This document shows, piece after piece, positions 48,131 through 61,016 of a DNA stretch of 64,000 bases (position 1 is its first letter; the number at the start of each line of letters is the position of its first letter). The DNA is from Daucus carota subsp. sativus (Eukaryota > Streptophyta > Magnoliopsida > Apiales > Apiaceae). The notes beneath the pieces were generated by a model that was given only the letters and a program-made list of their open reading frames with translations, had not been told where the DNA came from and did not search any database. Location: assembly GCF_001625215.2 (NCBI RefSeq), contig NC_030387.2:34185606-34249605 (forward strand), in the 5' to 3' direction. The position numbers were made by a program, and so were the translations under genes.

Positions 48131-51100
48131 CTACATGAATGATTCAATATGGCTAAGAGCCTCAAACCGGACCTCATCAAGCTCGGCTTCCGAACAAATC
48201 AGCTTACGCGTCTTAAGAGCCCACTGAAATGTAAAACAAATAAAATTATAAATTATCCAACTGCACACATATATATATATATATGACAATTACAAAATCT
48301 AAGGAATGTAAATACCTTCTTTAAAAATGACAGTTCATGGTCCATTATAATTTCTCTCATGTAGCGCATAACTACATAGCCACATTCAATCCCACCAGGT
48401 TGTTTGGGACATCCCTGTTTAAAAATAAAATTAGAATAGTAACATACCTATATAATAATACCGTATTAACTGATCCTAATTAATAGAAAAAACAAAGGTT
48501 ATACCGGCATATATTTGATACTAGGGGCTTTATTTCCCCTCCCAGCCTGAACATTAAAAGTAATCATCGCCCTGCAGTCACGTGTGGTGGTGACATTAAT
48601 TAGTGCAAAATAAACGATATTTCAATAATTAAATATAGCTCTGTATCAAATAATGGAAATACCTAGTCAGTGCTTTTTCCAACTCAGGAAAATTAGTTCC
48701 TCGAGGCAAAGGATTGAGTACAAATATTTCTCCAGCCCATAATATGACCAATATCCAGTGACAACTATGTTTATTACAAAAAAATTTTAATTAGTAGGAA
48801 AAGCCGGTCAGGATTAGAAAAATATCCAATGGCCAATAAGGACGGAGTACTTACTTGGTATTATAGGGTAGTAGGAAAAGCCGGTCAGGATTACCCTCTT
48901 TCAAACGATTCACCAAGTTACGTTCAATATCTGTACTGTTGGTGAATATGGTTGCGGGATCACAAAAAGCATACATTTCCAATTCGTCATTGTCACGAAC
49001 CACCGTATGCAAGTACCTGCATTAAAAATCAAAAAAATATTTATTTTTCAAAATAAATATGCACACAAGCAAATAATATGAGACAGGGCAGAAGCGACAA
49101 GAATAAATTGGAAAGATTACTTACGCCATGTATGCAGATAGTGCACCTTGCCCAATCATTTGGAACTCGAGCAAAGCAATTATATTCTCAGCCAATATAA
49201 AAATTGTTTTCTCAGCACCAAAAACCTCGGCATCACATGGCATTTGTATCGAACCCCCGCTGGACTTCATGAATGTTGTTGCATGTTTATACAACAAGCG
49301 AAAGCGCTGTGGAACTTTCTTATTGATCTCGACACTCTTAAACAATCTTTGCACCTTTTCCAACTCAGTTTTAGGTTCTTTTTCTTTTCTCTTTTTTTTC
49401 TGCATATATAAAGCAAATGATTTCAATATAACTTAGACCACTAATTTTTCTCCTATTTTTCTGCAAATATAAAGAACCTATAATCATGCATACCTCGACA
49501 ACTGGGGCATTTGGGAGTATGATCAAGTCTCGGGGCCATGACACATAAGACCCAACAGCTTGGTCCACTGTCTCGATTTCACCCTTTATGGGGATTGGAA
49601 TCAAGGCGTCTCCTTGAATTGCGCCATCCACCGAGACACGAGCACATCCGGGCTGCAAAGCCACTCCATGTATAGACTTGTTCATGTTTTCATCATCAAA
49701 TAGCAAGCCAAATGCCACCTTGTTTTCTATGGTTTCCACTGCCAACTCACATTTCTTCGGCCCCTGCACACATTTAAATTAAAGAAATAATAGGAACATA
49801 GGAGATACCTTTGACAAACTACAAAATGCACAAGTTATATTACCTTATTCTCTGGTGGAACTGCAGCATACTCAATAATAGCTACATCATCATCGAGAAG
49901 ATTTTTTGCAATTGCTGGCTTAGTTTTTTCAGGCTTAGCTTTTTGCGCATCTTCTGCCTTCGAATCACAACTTGCTTTATCAGACAACATAGGAGATGAA
50001 ACATTTGATTTAAGAATTGTCCTCAGTTCAGCCATCTCCTTCCGTGTCTTTTCAATCTCCTCAGCCATGTCCTGCTTGGCTTTCTTCAACTCTTCGTCCC
50101 TCTCTCGATCACGGGCTAACAACTCGGCTTTGGTTATTCTACAGCGCTTTCCATTCGGTATGTTGAAGAATACTGATGGGCTGACGAAGCTACCAACTCC
50201 ACGAACCCTTCCTGAATGTTCGGGAGTTTCTAAGGCTGTAGTCAATACATCGTCACTTCCGCAAGGATTAAATTCTCCTTTACTTTGCTTCTCCAATAAA
50301 GTATCCTTTCATAAAAAAATTTGCATTCAAATTAAAATTGCATTCGCAGTGCTGATTAATAATGACTATGCTATTTACTTTTTAAATACTCACAATTGTT
50401 TTACATATGTCTTCAAGATCTGAATCAACCTCTTCTTCAGGTTTTAGTTTGCGAGCCTTTTTCCACAACACAGCACGATCAGGAATTTCTCCAGGCTCCA
50501 AATTTCCATTCTTTTGCTGATGAAAATGAACACATGATTAAAGTACTGACATAGGTAAAATGAAGCAATCCAATTACAATGTGTAGTTGTTCTTACTTCT
50601 TCTTCTATTAATCCAATATAACCCTTCCTCGACGTGCGGTGATGGTATTTTCTATTTTTCACTCGTAAACTTTGTTTTGCACTAAGTGCCTGCAACAAAA
50701 ATTACAAACAATATTTGCATATTATGGAAATATTACCTGCCAGAAATGGAAAAATTAACAAAACTTGTAGAAATGGAAAGATGTAATATTACCTGCCAGT
50801 CCCTAGTGGTCCTCTCAGCAACAAATTTTTTCCAAGCCTCTTTACCAATAAAAGCATACTGCTTTGGAGGCTTTCTTAACTTTTTCTTATTTCCAACATT
50901 CGGCTTCACGTAATCCTTAGTTAAATTCGCTTTAAATTGTCTCCACTTTGCGGATGCAGACTTTAGCACCGCATTCTTGAGTTCCTTGGGAATTTTGAAT
51001 GTGTCCTGCAATCAACATTATTCCGATCAAAAGCATATCCAGCAGCTTATATAATTTAAAAACATAAGAATTCAAGAATTTAGAAACCTGAATATCAAGC

Positions 51101-51501
51101 CATAATTTGTCTTTTAATTCAGCATCTACACTTGGCCAGTTCGGATGGTTGATGGGAATCATCGTCCTAGCAAGCATCCCGGTATAGGACTGTAGTACGT
51201 GCCTATTCTCCCCGATGGGAACTCCAAGTGAATTGCATGTGACCTTAGTTTTCTTTCCCTGTGCCTTCTTCACTACCACTTTGTACATAGCGGAAACACC
51301 TCGGGCACTGCCATACCTTTTTTTTGCAGATTCCGTACTTGTAACTGTTGCTGCTGTTTGTTCTGACATTTCAGGTTGAGGTTCACTTGATGCCTTTGCA
51401 TTTTCCATTTCTGCAACACCTTTATCTAATTCTTCATCTCCCTGATTGGAATCAGGTCCTTCTCGGAATTGTACTTTGGATTTCTGCTTTTTAGGTGTCA
51501 T
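48131..51501 (-). CDS. TNP1/PTTA-like protein fused to a Ulp1 (C48) protease-like domain
   Basis: Twelve exons join without a stop: 51088-51501, 50793-51005, 50597-50689, 50394-50516, 49844-50305, 49494-49763, 49125-49399, 48855-49016, 48663-48764, 48505-48571, 48316-48414, 48131-48223 (2,373 nt, 790 residues). All introns are GT-AG. Residues about 65-240 (GVPIGENRHVLQSYTGMLAR, LKDKLWLDIQDTFKIP, SASAKWRQFKANLTK) match the plant TNP1/PTTA En/Spm-type domain. About 330-360 is a charged coiled coil. The exon at 49494-49763 (CELAVETIENKVAFG, VHG-like and IPIP words) resembles DUF8039. The C-terminus is a Ulp1-like peptidase: CHW with His673, then Gln732 and Cys738 in CPKQPGGIECGY. The usual acidic residue after the His is Asn688 (VLNPL). 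An acceptor (ending 51516) just before ATG suggests an upstream leader exon. It would be expected to bind DNA at element ends and/or process SUMO-like partners; both are inference. Confidence 0.85.
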
Positions 51502-51806
51502 TTTTCTTCTTCAATCTGAAAAACAAGACCATAAAATCATTAACCATGGCATATTAATCAAATAGTAATGCACATGTATTTATACAAGAATATTAAAACA
51601 GATGCATGATAGTAATATATTAAATTGAATAGCAAATGTGCAGTAATAGTTAAATCAAAACCGATACGAGAATTAAATAGCAGATGCATGACTAAAAGTC
51701 TAAAACATCATTACACATATCAAAAACAGATACAAGAATTAAATAACGGGGAAAGACAATGTGTTTTGGACACAAATAAAAAACAGATACGAGAATTAAA
51801 CACATA

Positions 51807-54800
51807 TCAATGTTTAACCCAAGTTCCCTCAATATTATTCCTAATACTATGCTGAACATCATCAGGTACATCACACGTAGGAATTTCTGAGCAGAATGGG
51901 GGATTTTCCATGATTGTGTCTCCTAAATCATCATCATTATACACCTCTTGATAATCTCGGGTGGTAGAGGTTAATACAACAGACCATTTGGCATCGACCG
52001 GATCTTCAACATAAAAAACTTGTTTAACTTGATCAGTAGAGACATATTTATCTTTCTTGTGCCCTTGTCGACTTAGATCCACAAGTGTGAACCCAAGGTC
52101 ATCCACCTTTATGCCTTTGTCATTGTCTGCCCAGTTACACAAGAACAATGGGGCCTTGAATGCATGATAATCCAGCTCCCATATTTCTAAAATCACTCCG
52201 TAGAAGGTCATATCACTCTCCACGGGATTTTTATCCTTGGCACTAGACACTTGGACCGTCTTAGCAACTAATGACACGCCACTGTTTTGAACAACCCTGA
52301 CATGGTCTCGATCCTTTGTAAAGTATCGAACCCCGTCAACTAGATAAGCTTCGTAAGTAAAAACAGAAAATGATGGCTTTCCGGCTAGCCATCTGATGGT
52401 ATCTGAAATGTCTTGGGGATTCTTCATCATTTCACTACTAACCTACAAATTGTAACAAACAAAAAATCAACTCAATTCTATATTAATTACTACGCAGCCA
52501 CTAAAGTGTGCACAAAAGGAAACGCTAAAAAAACTAACTTTTTGCTCAAACCAATCAGCAAATAGCCGATTGTGCTCTCTCAAGAGCCAATGCAGACTTT
52601 TCTTTTTTCCTCGGTATATTTCCTCTAGATGCTCCTTATGCATTCTGTGAAAATGATTATAATTAAACAACAATACAAAACTTGGACAAAAAAGTGAAGA
52701 ATTTACAAGGATATTAAATTCTTACACGATGTATGGATGTACTTCAGGATTGTTTAGAAGCACATGTAAATGAGCCTCATCTCGCTCTTTTTCTTCAATT
52801 GATTTCATTATCACAACAGATAATGGACCACTTAGCTTTCCTGCATCTTTGCGAATACCAGCAGTGGTGCAACTTTGATTAACAAACTCTTGGCAGAATT
52901 CTACCGACTCTTCTCCGAGGTAGCTTTCTGCTATACAACCTTCGGGATAATAACGGTTTCTTACGTAACTCTTCAATACCTTATTAAACCGTTCAGAAGC
53001 ATACATCCACCTATAAAACACTGGCCCACATAACCGTAATTCCCGAACCAAGTGAACTACCAGATGTATCATTACATCAAAAAATGATGCTGGAAAGATC
53101 TTTTCCAGGTCACACAAGGTCACTATGACATCTGTTTGTAACTTATCTAGTTTCGACACGTCTACAATTTTGCAGCATAAAGCATTAAAAAAGAAACATA
53201 GTCTTATTATTGTGACCCTCACATGTTTGGGAAGAACCGAACGAATTGCGACAGGAAGTAATTGCTGCAGTAGGATGTGACAATCATGGGACTTCATCCC
53301 AAACATCTTCAATTCATCCATCGAAACACAATTTTTTATGTTCGACGCATGTCCATAGGGAAGTTTCATATGCATTAATGATGATAAAACTACCTTTTTT
53401 TCAGCCTTTGACAAATTAAAAACAGAAGGAGGCAAGTAGGTCTTCCTAACTCCGACTTCAGGAGCTAAATCAGCCCTGACCCCCATATCAATCATGTCAA
53501 GACGAGAAGCAGCCGTATCTTTAGACTTAAATTTCATATTCAATAATGTGCCAATCACACTATCACACACATTCTTCTCGACGTGCATGACATCAAGACA
53601 ATGACGAACATGGTGAAACTTCCAATATTCCAACTCAAAAAAAATCGATTTCTTCTTCCATGGACAGTCCACCTTCTTTGACTTTCTTCCTTCCCTCCCA
53701 AATTCAAATTTAATCCGTTCTTGCTGCGCTAAGACCTCTTCTCCAGAAAGAGGTTGCCGTGCGTGCCCCAACTCCTGTTCTCCATTAAATGCTGCCCGCT
53801 GCCTCCTATAAGGATGATTTCTAGGCAAATAACGTCGATGACCTAAATAACACATCTTCCTACTATGGCTCAAATATTTAGCAACGGTATCATCCCCGCA
53901 TACTGGACAACACATATAACCTTTATTAACGCAGCCAGACAAGTTTCCGTAGGCAGGAAAGTCATTTATTGTCCATAACAAAACTGCTCTCAAAGTAAAA
54001 TATGATTTACTATGCGCATCATACACATTTGGTTCGCCTTCTTCCCAAAGCTTCTTTAAATCATCAATTAACGGCTGTAAATACACGTCGATGTTATTAC
54101 CAGGCTCATGCGGACCGGAAACTAGTATTGTTAACATCATAAACTTCCTTTTCATGGCTAACCAGGGAGGAAGGTTATATATTACTAAAACTACCGGCCA
54201 ACAAGTATATCTGTTTGTTAGTCCATTATTATGTGGATTTATCCCATCTGCCGACAAAGCCAAGCGAATGTTTTTTGCTTCGCTACCAAATTCTGGCCAC
54301 CTATAATCAATATTTCTCCATGAAGGCGAGTCAGCGGGATGTCGCATCTTCCCGTCTTGTATTCGATGCTTTGCGTGCCAAGTCATTTGTTCGGAGGTGG
54401 TAGGAGATTTAAACATTCGTCTAAATCTAGGAATAATTGGAAAATACCACATGACTTTTGCCGGAACATTGACTCTTTCTTTACCATGTTTTCCTACCTT
54501 CCACCTAGATACATGGCACTTAGGACACTGAAAAACATCAGAATATACACCCCGATAGAGTATGCAGTTGTTTGGACAAGAGTGAATTTTTTCGTACTCT
54601 AGGCCTAAATCAGACAAGGTTTTCTTTGCTGCATATGCATTTTGTGGCAGGACATTATCTTTGGGAAGGAGTGATCCAACAGAAGAAAGCAAATCTGTGA
54701 ATGCACTATCACTGATTCCAAACCTAGCTTTCCAATTATGTAATTTCAGCATCGACTCTAACTTGGTACATTCGCTACCATCGAATAAAGGTTGTTCAGC

Positions 54801-55190
54801 ATCAGCCAAGAACCTCCTAAACTCGTACGATTCATTATCATAGTCCCCTGAATTATACGCAGCATCACAAACATTAACTGTTTCCGAAGCTGAGGCAACG
54901 GGGGCAGCGGGGACAGGGGTAGGACCTCGGCAATTACTATCAACTACTGACCTAGTCCTAGACTCTTCCTTATGCCAAATCCAATCAACGTACCCTAAAC
55001 TAAACCCATATTCGTACAAATGACCCCTGATAATCTTTACGGGATATTTCTTGAAGTTGACACAACGTGAACAAGGACAGGGGATTTTTTTGGGGTCACA
55101 AGAGTTCTCCTCAGCAAATATCAAAAACTGCTCGACCCCCATTTCATATTCTAGTGAATCCCTATCTTTCGCAATCCATGACTTGTCCAT
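51807..55190 (-). CDS. tnp2: TNP2-type CACTA transposase (intact)
   Basis: Three exons: 52726-55190, 52539-52644, 51807-52442 (3,207 nt, 1,068 residues), all GT-AG and in frame. The N-terminal transposase-associated domain has CPCSRC near residues 38-43. The TNP2 transposase core follows, with ADGINP (Asp315), NNIDVYLQPL (Asp368) and LDVMHVEKN (Asp533), the likely acidic triad. A DUF4218-like part lies at about 680-790 (FPASFFDVMIHLVVHLVREL, YPEGCIAESY) and a DUF4216-like part lies in the last exon (QNSGVSLVAKT, FYGVILEIWELDY). Domain order and length are those of full plant CACTA transposases. It would cut the CACTA ends and act in the nucleus. An acceptor ending at 55210 precedes ATG by 20 bp, suggesting a spliced leader shared with the downstream gene, as in En/Spm. 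No defect seen. Confidence 0.93.
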
Positions 55191-56589
55191 GTTGTCCCCA
55201 AAGTACTACCTGATTGTCAAATTACTTGTCAAATAACTTGCTAAAATTTGCTATCTAAAATGACAGATGGGTTGTGAGTGTGCCTACTTATTATCAAAAC
55301 AGCCTAGTTACTAAGAAAAACATAACATAATAGAACATATATATATATCATATCATATGAGCACAAACCACTCCAATATAAAATAAAATACCTATCCTTA
55401 TAAAATAATCACTAAGTTGCAGACTTCTGAATTAAGCAGAATAGGTAAATACAAGTATATCACCAATATACACCTTTTGTTCCAGTCTAAAACAGAGCAT
55501 TTTGATCTGCTTTTTCTCACTGTACACCACCACATTCAAGGTAAAATAACTGCTATAGATGTTAACCTTAACATGCTTGTGACATTTAAAATAACACCAA
55601 TCTATCTTGCAAATTATTCTGAATTAAGCAAAAAAGGTATATACAAGTGTATCACCTATATACACTTCCATTTCCATTTTCCAGTATTAAGTTTAGAATT
55701 AAGGTCTTAACAACATAGCAATCATTTAAACCTCGAAGAAAATTGTGCACATTAACAAGACCAAAGAGAAAACAGATAGCATAAAATTGTGTAACACGTA
55801 TAATTTAAATCCACTTCTCAGTATACTCCACATTCAAGGTGATCTAACTGCTACAATATTCTAATTTTCACAGCTACGACACTGAACAATATAAGAACCA
55901 GTTTACTGTAAGTTTACTGAACATATATATACGACATTGAACAATATAAAATAGCTATCCTTTGTAAGACCAAAAACAAAGGACACTAGCTAGCTAATTC
56001 AATATACAAAACCACTCCAATCAGTTTATGATAAGCAACTACAAACATACAAATACATATAAACATACAAATACATATAAACATACTATCTCATTTTCCA
56101 AAAACCACAACTACAAACTATCTCATTTTCCAAAAACACACACTGAAATACATATATACATACACATACAACCACAAGGATACCCAAACTCAAGTAATAA
56201 ATAAGAAATTACCTCCTCCAACTCGAAGAGAGCTTGAATAGACTTGAACAGAGCTTGAACAGACTCCGAGCTCGAACTCCCTACAAACTCGAACTGAAGT
56301 ACGAGCACCCACTAAACCCACAAACTCCACACTCGAACTGAACTCTGAGATCTGTTGAAAAAACGAATTAAAGAAGCAAATGAGTATTGTAATCGAACAA
56401 ACATCAGTTTATTAGGTACAAATCAACCTTTATCGCACAAATTTAAGGATGAAATCGGCCGAATTGGAACCTAGGGTTCGCTCGCTGAGAAAGGGGGAAG
56501 AACGGGGAGAGAGAATGTATTTTGTACAAATGATTTAATTTAGGTAGTTTTATTAGTTTTATGTCTTTTTCCTTTTAATTTTATGTTTA
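55191..56589 (-). other. Promoter and leader region of the 9.6-kb CACTA
   Basis: Between the transposase ATG and the right subterminal repeats. AT-rich with intron-like character; the G/A-rich stretch 56220-56520 looks like the first leader exon on the minus strand. Includes a short direct repeat (ACATACAAATACATATAA, near 56045-56080). No protein-coding gene. Confidence 0.45.
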
Positions 56590-56870
56590 AAGACAGGTGT
56601 TGATGTCTTGTTCAGACAACACATCAACTAAGCAGCGGGGTTTTAAAGGCGGGGTTTTTTTGTTTGTGAAAAATTTGGCTAAGTGGGGAATAGAAGCGGG
56701 GAAGCGCGGCCAATTTTTTAAAAACATGTTTTAGACATCGGTTCTACACTAAGATGATGTCTAGTTTTTTAATAGACATCGGTTTTTAAAATTTCGATGT
56801 AAAAAAGGGTTTTAACATCGGTGGTTTTTTTAACCGATGTCTAATCTGTGATGTCTGATCCTGTTTTTCT
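56590..56870. repeat. CACTA subterminal repeats (right), ACATCGG family
   Basis: The same words (TAGACATCGGTT, TTTCGATGTAA, AACCGATGTCTAA) in the last 280 bp. Confidence 0.85.
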
Positions 56871-57432
56871 AGTAGTGTATGTTGTTGACCGGATTCGAAC
56901 CCTTAATCTTTAGTGGCATAGATGTAGAAATATAGAAAATTAAATCTAACAATTGTGGTCAATTTAATCAAGTGATTTAACGGTTATAACTCACCGTACT
57001 GACTACAAACCGACGATCAAATTTTTTCATATTTAGCTTTGATAATATACTGGCTAATAACCCGTGCGATGCAGGTGTGTATTACAATAGTTAATAATTT
57101 TTTTATATGTGTTTGAATTAATAATTTATTATGATATGTTGTTGACGAGATTCGAAACTTGAAGTTGTTGTAGCATGGATGGAGAAATATGAAAATTTAA
57201 GTCAAATAAAATTGTTCAAACAAGTAAAATTCTTAAAATTGATGTAAAAAAATAGCATACATTTTATGGTTAATCACGATAATATTAGAAAGTTAGAGCG
57301 ATAGTCAAGACCATAAAATAACTAAATGTTCATAAAATATATATATCAACAATCATCTTAAATTTTAAAATATTAAACTGATCGCATCAAATTATTCAAA
57401 AACAAAAACTAATCTCTATAAAAATCAAATTA

Positions 57433-57461
57433 CTAGATACTGTTCCCGTGCCTTGCACGGG
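57433..57461 (-). mobile_element. Helitron 3' terminus with hairpin (copy 3)
   Basis: Host A, then CTAG, ATACTGTT and the perfect hairpin CCCGTGCCTTGCACGGG. Read on the minus strand this is hairpin, 8-bp spacer, CTAG, T, the Helitron 3' signature. The element it belongs to would extend rightward through the GCN1 exon toward the Helitron-type gene. Its 5' end is not identified. Confidence 0.7.
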
Positions 57462-59062
57462 TTTTAGGGCTTTCTATTAATAATAGCCCAACATGGGCAT
57501 GTGAGCAAGTAAATTATGAGACTTTTTATTCATGTGAAAAGACATGTTTATCCTTTTGTCTAATATTTGTTTAAAAAATTATGGCTTTGGAGAATTGAAC
57601 TCGAGAGCATTCACTAACATCCCATTCTTTCGTACCACTACGCTGCCTTGTCATTTGTGTTTTAATACCATACATATAATACCTATGTGTCGTGTGAACA
57701 AAAGAATAATTGATATTTATTTATTTTAACGTAGGAATCCGCAGCCGCTACTCTTCATTTGCGCACTGGGTAAACCCACGAGCTCACACAATAGAGCTAC
57801 AAACCACGTGAACCATATTTTATTTTGAGAAACTTAATCACCATCAGTTTTAAATTAATTCATGAGTTATTTTATTCATTTGAAAAGAGAACTGAAACAT
57901 AAACTCTCAAATAAGTTGAAAATTTTGATAGCACTTGAATAAGTTAATATTTAAAATTATTTTAATTCATGAATTCAAGTTGCTTAAACATCCAAAACGT
58001 TTTAACATGAACGTCTTTGAGCTAATCATATTGACATCAAAATCATCTGCATTTCATCTAGATAGAGCACTACAATTGAATATCAATTAGCATCTTATTA
58101 TGTACGTATACATAGATATGATAATATATATTTAGTAATTAAAACTTCAACTATGAATAGATATTATTGAGCGGATTCAAAGACGAAATATGTTTGACTG
58201 AATTTCTTTCTATAAGTGAAAAAATAAATAATCATCAATAGAATGGAAAACGAAAATTTGTATAATAGTTATGATTGAAAATACAGAAATGATATGTACA
58301 TACTAAATTAGCTTTTAAGGTTAATATAACAAAAATCAATTTTATCGTCACAGAAGAAGTTCCTGTGATATATAAACTTAAATCATAGCGTAAGCTTTAG
58401 ATCAAACCCAACTCATAAAATACAAAGGAGATGCCAAATGACATTTTCTGCCGTTACATTAAAAAAAAAACTACCAGCAGGGTGTTGAGCCTAATTAACC
58501 AAGCGTGGTTACAAATTAGGATTATATTGGTCATTCACAGGTATTTATTCACAAAAAAATTATATGTAACTCAGGAAATTTAAGGAGCCTAGACATAGAA
58601 TCCAATGATTCAGACCCCAACTCACTGAAGTTCAATTTTGTATACCAAACTCAATGTCAGATGCCACATTTGGAGCATTAGTCCTGTAATATGCAACCAA
58701 GAAAGTAAGCAAGCTTTTTGCAGACACGGGTCAGCTGGACATAGCCTCAGCATAAGCATCTGCATGTTATCACTGGCTGAAGTCTTGAACATCTGATTAA
58801 TTTGCATTCTTCATTAAACCAGTTGATCACATAGTGACATTGTTTAAAGTGTTCAGTAGATTCTTTTTTTAACCAATAACATGATATCACCTGCTGTAGT
58901 GCCGTCTGTGCTGTGACTGTACTTTAGGGTGGGTATCGGTTAAAACCTTTAAGGACAAAAAGAATATACTTAGCATCAAAATATAATTTTCATTTTCCCC
59001 AAATAACGAAGTGTACTAAATTACATATAATACATCTTTATTGAGCCTATATAAAGTTATAC

Positions 59063-59185
59063 CTCCGTCAGCTTAGGCACAATTTTGGGAAGGCACTGAG
59101 ACAGCTGCTGAGGAGCACAGTAAGCCATTGCACCTAGAAGCTGAACACTACTTTGCTTTGTCCGCCAAGCTTTATCCTCCAGACC
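59063..59185 (-). pseudogene. Captured exon of GCN1 / ILITYHIA (copy 3)
   Basis: Same 123-bp exon as at 29832-29954, same borders and the same 41 residues (YCAPQQLSQCLPKIVPKL included). 276 bp further right the unit is cut by the last CACTA. Confidence 0.85.
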
Positions 59186-59479
59186 CTGACATAAATATGC
59201 AATTTTAAGATATATTGAGCCATTACAGAAAAATGCACTTTAAACATCCTGGTTCTAACAGATTCTCTCCTGGAGAACTTACTTAATAGTTGCACAATAC
59301 CTACAAATGGGAGGGAAATAGCCTCTGTAATCTGGATATTGACATTTATAATTTAGCTATTCCTACAATGCATGGAAATGGACCTCATCTGATTCAAGAT
59401 GATGTGGCTTTGTATACTACATACAGGGGCCTGTACTACTGCTGGCACCCAACACATAAACACTACACCATACATGGTC

Positions 59480-59700
59480 TATCCTAACATTGCATAATAA
59501 TGTTGCCACCAAAAACGTTGCCTTAGATGCTTAAAATTTGATTGAACTGGGTGTATAGCAACATCATATAGCGGTGTTGCCATTGGTCCGAAAACTGTTG
59601 CCTTAACCACAAAAAAATCGCAATGCCAACATCTTGTGCGATGTTGCCTTAGAGAAGAGTTAAAATAAAAGAGGGAAACATCCCGCTTTGTTTTGATAGT
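59480..59700. repeat. CACTA subterminal repeats, TGTTGCC family
   Basis: Repeats of ATGTTGCC, GTGTTGCC, CGTTGCC, TGTTGCCTTA and AACATTGCA-type words in both orientations within 240 bp of the terminus. Confidence 0.75.
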
Positions 59701-60969
59701 CGAATTTTTAAACAAAATTCAGCTGCAACCGCCTTAGAAAAAACATATCTCCCGCATATATCTCAGACAATTAAAACAAAAATTAAAAACATATCTCTCA
59801 TCTCTCTCTCTCTCAGACAAACACATCTCTCTCCTCGAACTCACTCTCTCTCGGACAAAACCTCCCTCTCTCTCTCTCTCGCATCTCTTACTCAATCTCT
59901 CCCGTATACCTCTCTTCTGAATCTTCTCCATCTCGCTCTTTCATCTCTTTCTCTCATCTCGTTCTCATATCTCTCATCTGTCGAAGCTCGAATCTGCAAA
60001 AAATTGGGAAAGGGGGCTGGTCCGACGACTTTATAGAAGGAGCTCTGTTGTTTTTTCTCTCGTAGCTTTAATTTGGTCGAACTCTAACTATAAGGTATCT
60101 CTCTGAGTTCATCTTGTTGATTTGGGGGTTTTAAAACCCTAATTTTTAATTGTTAATTTAGGGTTTCTTCAGTTGGGGTTTAATTGGGTGTTGATTAGGG
60201 TTAAATTTGCAAGTTAATTGAAAAACTCTTGGAGTGTGTTTGCTTATCTGCATTTTCCAAGTTTGTATGTGCATTTCTGAATTCTTACTATGTGTTTATT
60301 GTTTTTTGTTTGTACTGGAGGATTAATGTATATAAACTTGTTAAACTGCTTGAGAATTAGTTTCAAGTGTATTTTCAAGTGAATTAGTTTTTGTGTATTC
60401 CTGGAGAATGTATTTGCTCCTGTAATCTGTACTTTTTCTTGAGTTATAGTTTTTATTCTAGTAGTAATGTGTGGAGAATCACAATGACCCTGGACATATG
60501 TATTTGCATATTTGGTAATGCTCCCCATTCTCTTAAACTAGTATTTGCACACTCTTGTGTTTAGGTGATATTAGTTTAGGTGATATTAGTTTAGGTGATA
60601 CAAGATCAACTAGAGTCCCTAAACTACGACCAAATCTACCTAAAATTTTATATTATGAACACAGATTTTATAGTATTACTATTATGCAACCAATCAAGTT
60701 TGTATATGGTAATAGTAGATGTCATATGAATTGCGGACTGGTTAACAGGGGATTTCAAGTGCAATTTTTCTTTTAATAGCATTGTGACTTGCGTTGGGGA
60801 TTAATAAGTTAGTATATATGTATAAGTTAGTAAATATGTATAAATTAGTTTGTATTACTACTTATTGTAGGAGACATGTTCTTTTTATATGTTATTTGTA
60901 TGGTCTCTAAACTATAGCAGCCTGCCAACTCTAGAAAGTAATATGTGTAGTGATAACTTAGTAGTGATG

Positions 60970-61016
<47 letters not shown>

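Larger units (their letters stand above)
47255..56877 (-). mobile_element. 9.6-kb CACTA element with two intact genes (candidate autonomous)
   Basis: Ends CACTACTAGAAAAAAGGG and, read inward, CACTACTAGAAAAACAGG. TAT is duplicated at 47252-47254 and 56878-56880, and the empty site is in copy 2 (TAT at 27757-27759). Both ends carry ACATCGG / CCGATGT arrays. It carries, on the minus strand, a TNP2-type transposase gene (51807-55190) and a TNP1-like/Ulp1 protease gene (48131-51501). Both genes are free of stops and frameshifts with normal splice sites. Because it inserted after the tandem duplication and nothing is broken, it is a good candidate for a recently active element. Confidence 0.95.
56878..59460. 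other. Region C, right part (copy 3)
   Basis: Resumes copy-2 sequence from 27757. It contains an intact Helitron-type terminus (57433-57461), SINE-like pieces and the GCN1 exon. About 150 bp around 58345-58500 differs from copy 2 (29207-29270), where the sequence is replaced or shortened. No further gene. Confidence 0.65.

Noticed and set aside
54091..54843. Several plus-strand ORFs of 60-87 residues
   Set aside because: Antisense shadows of the TNP2 gene on the minus strand.
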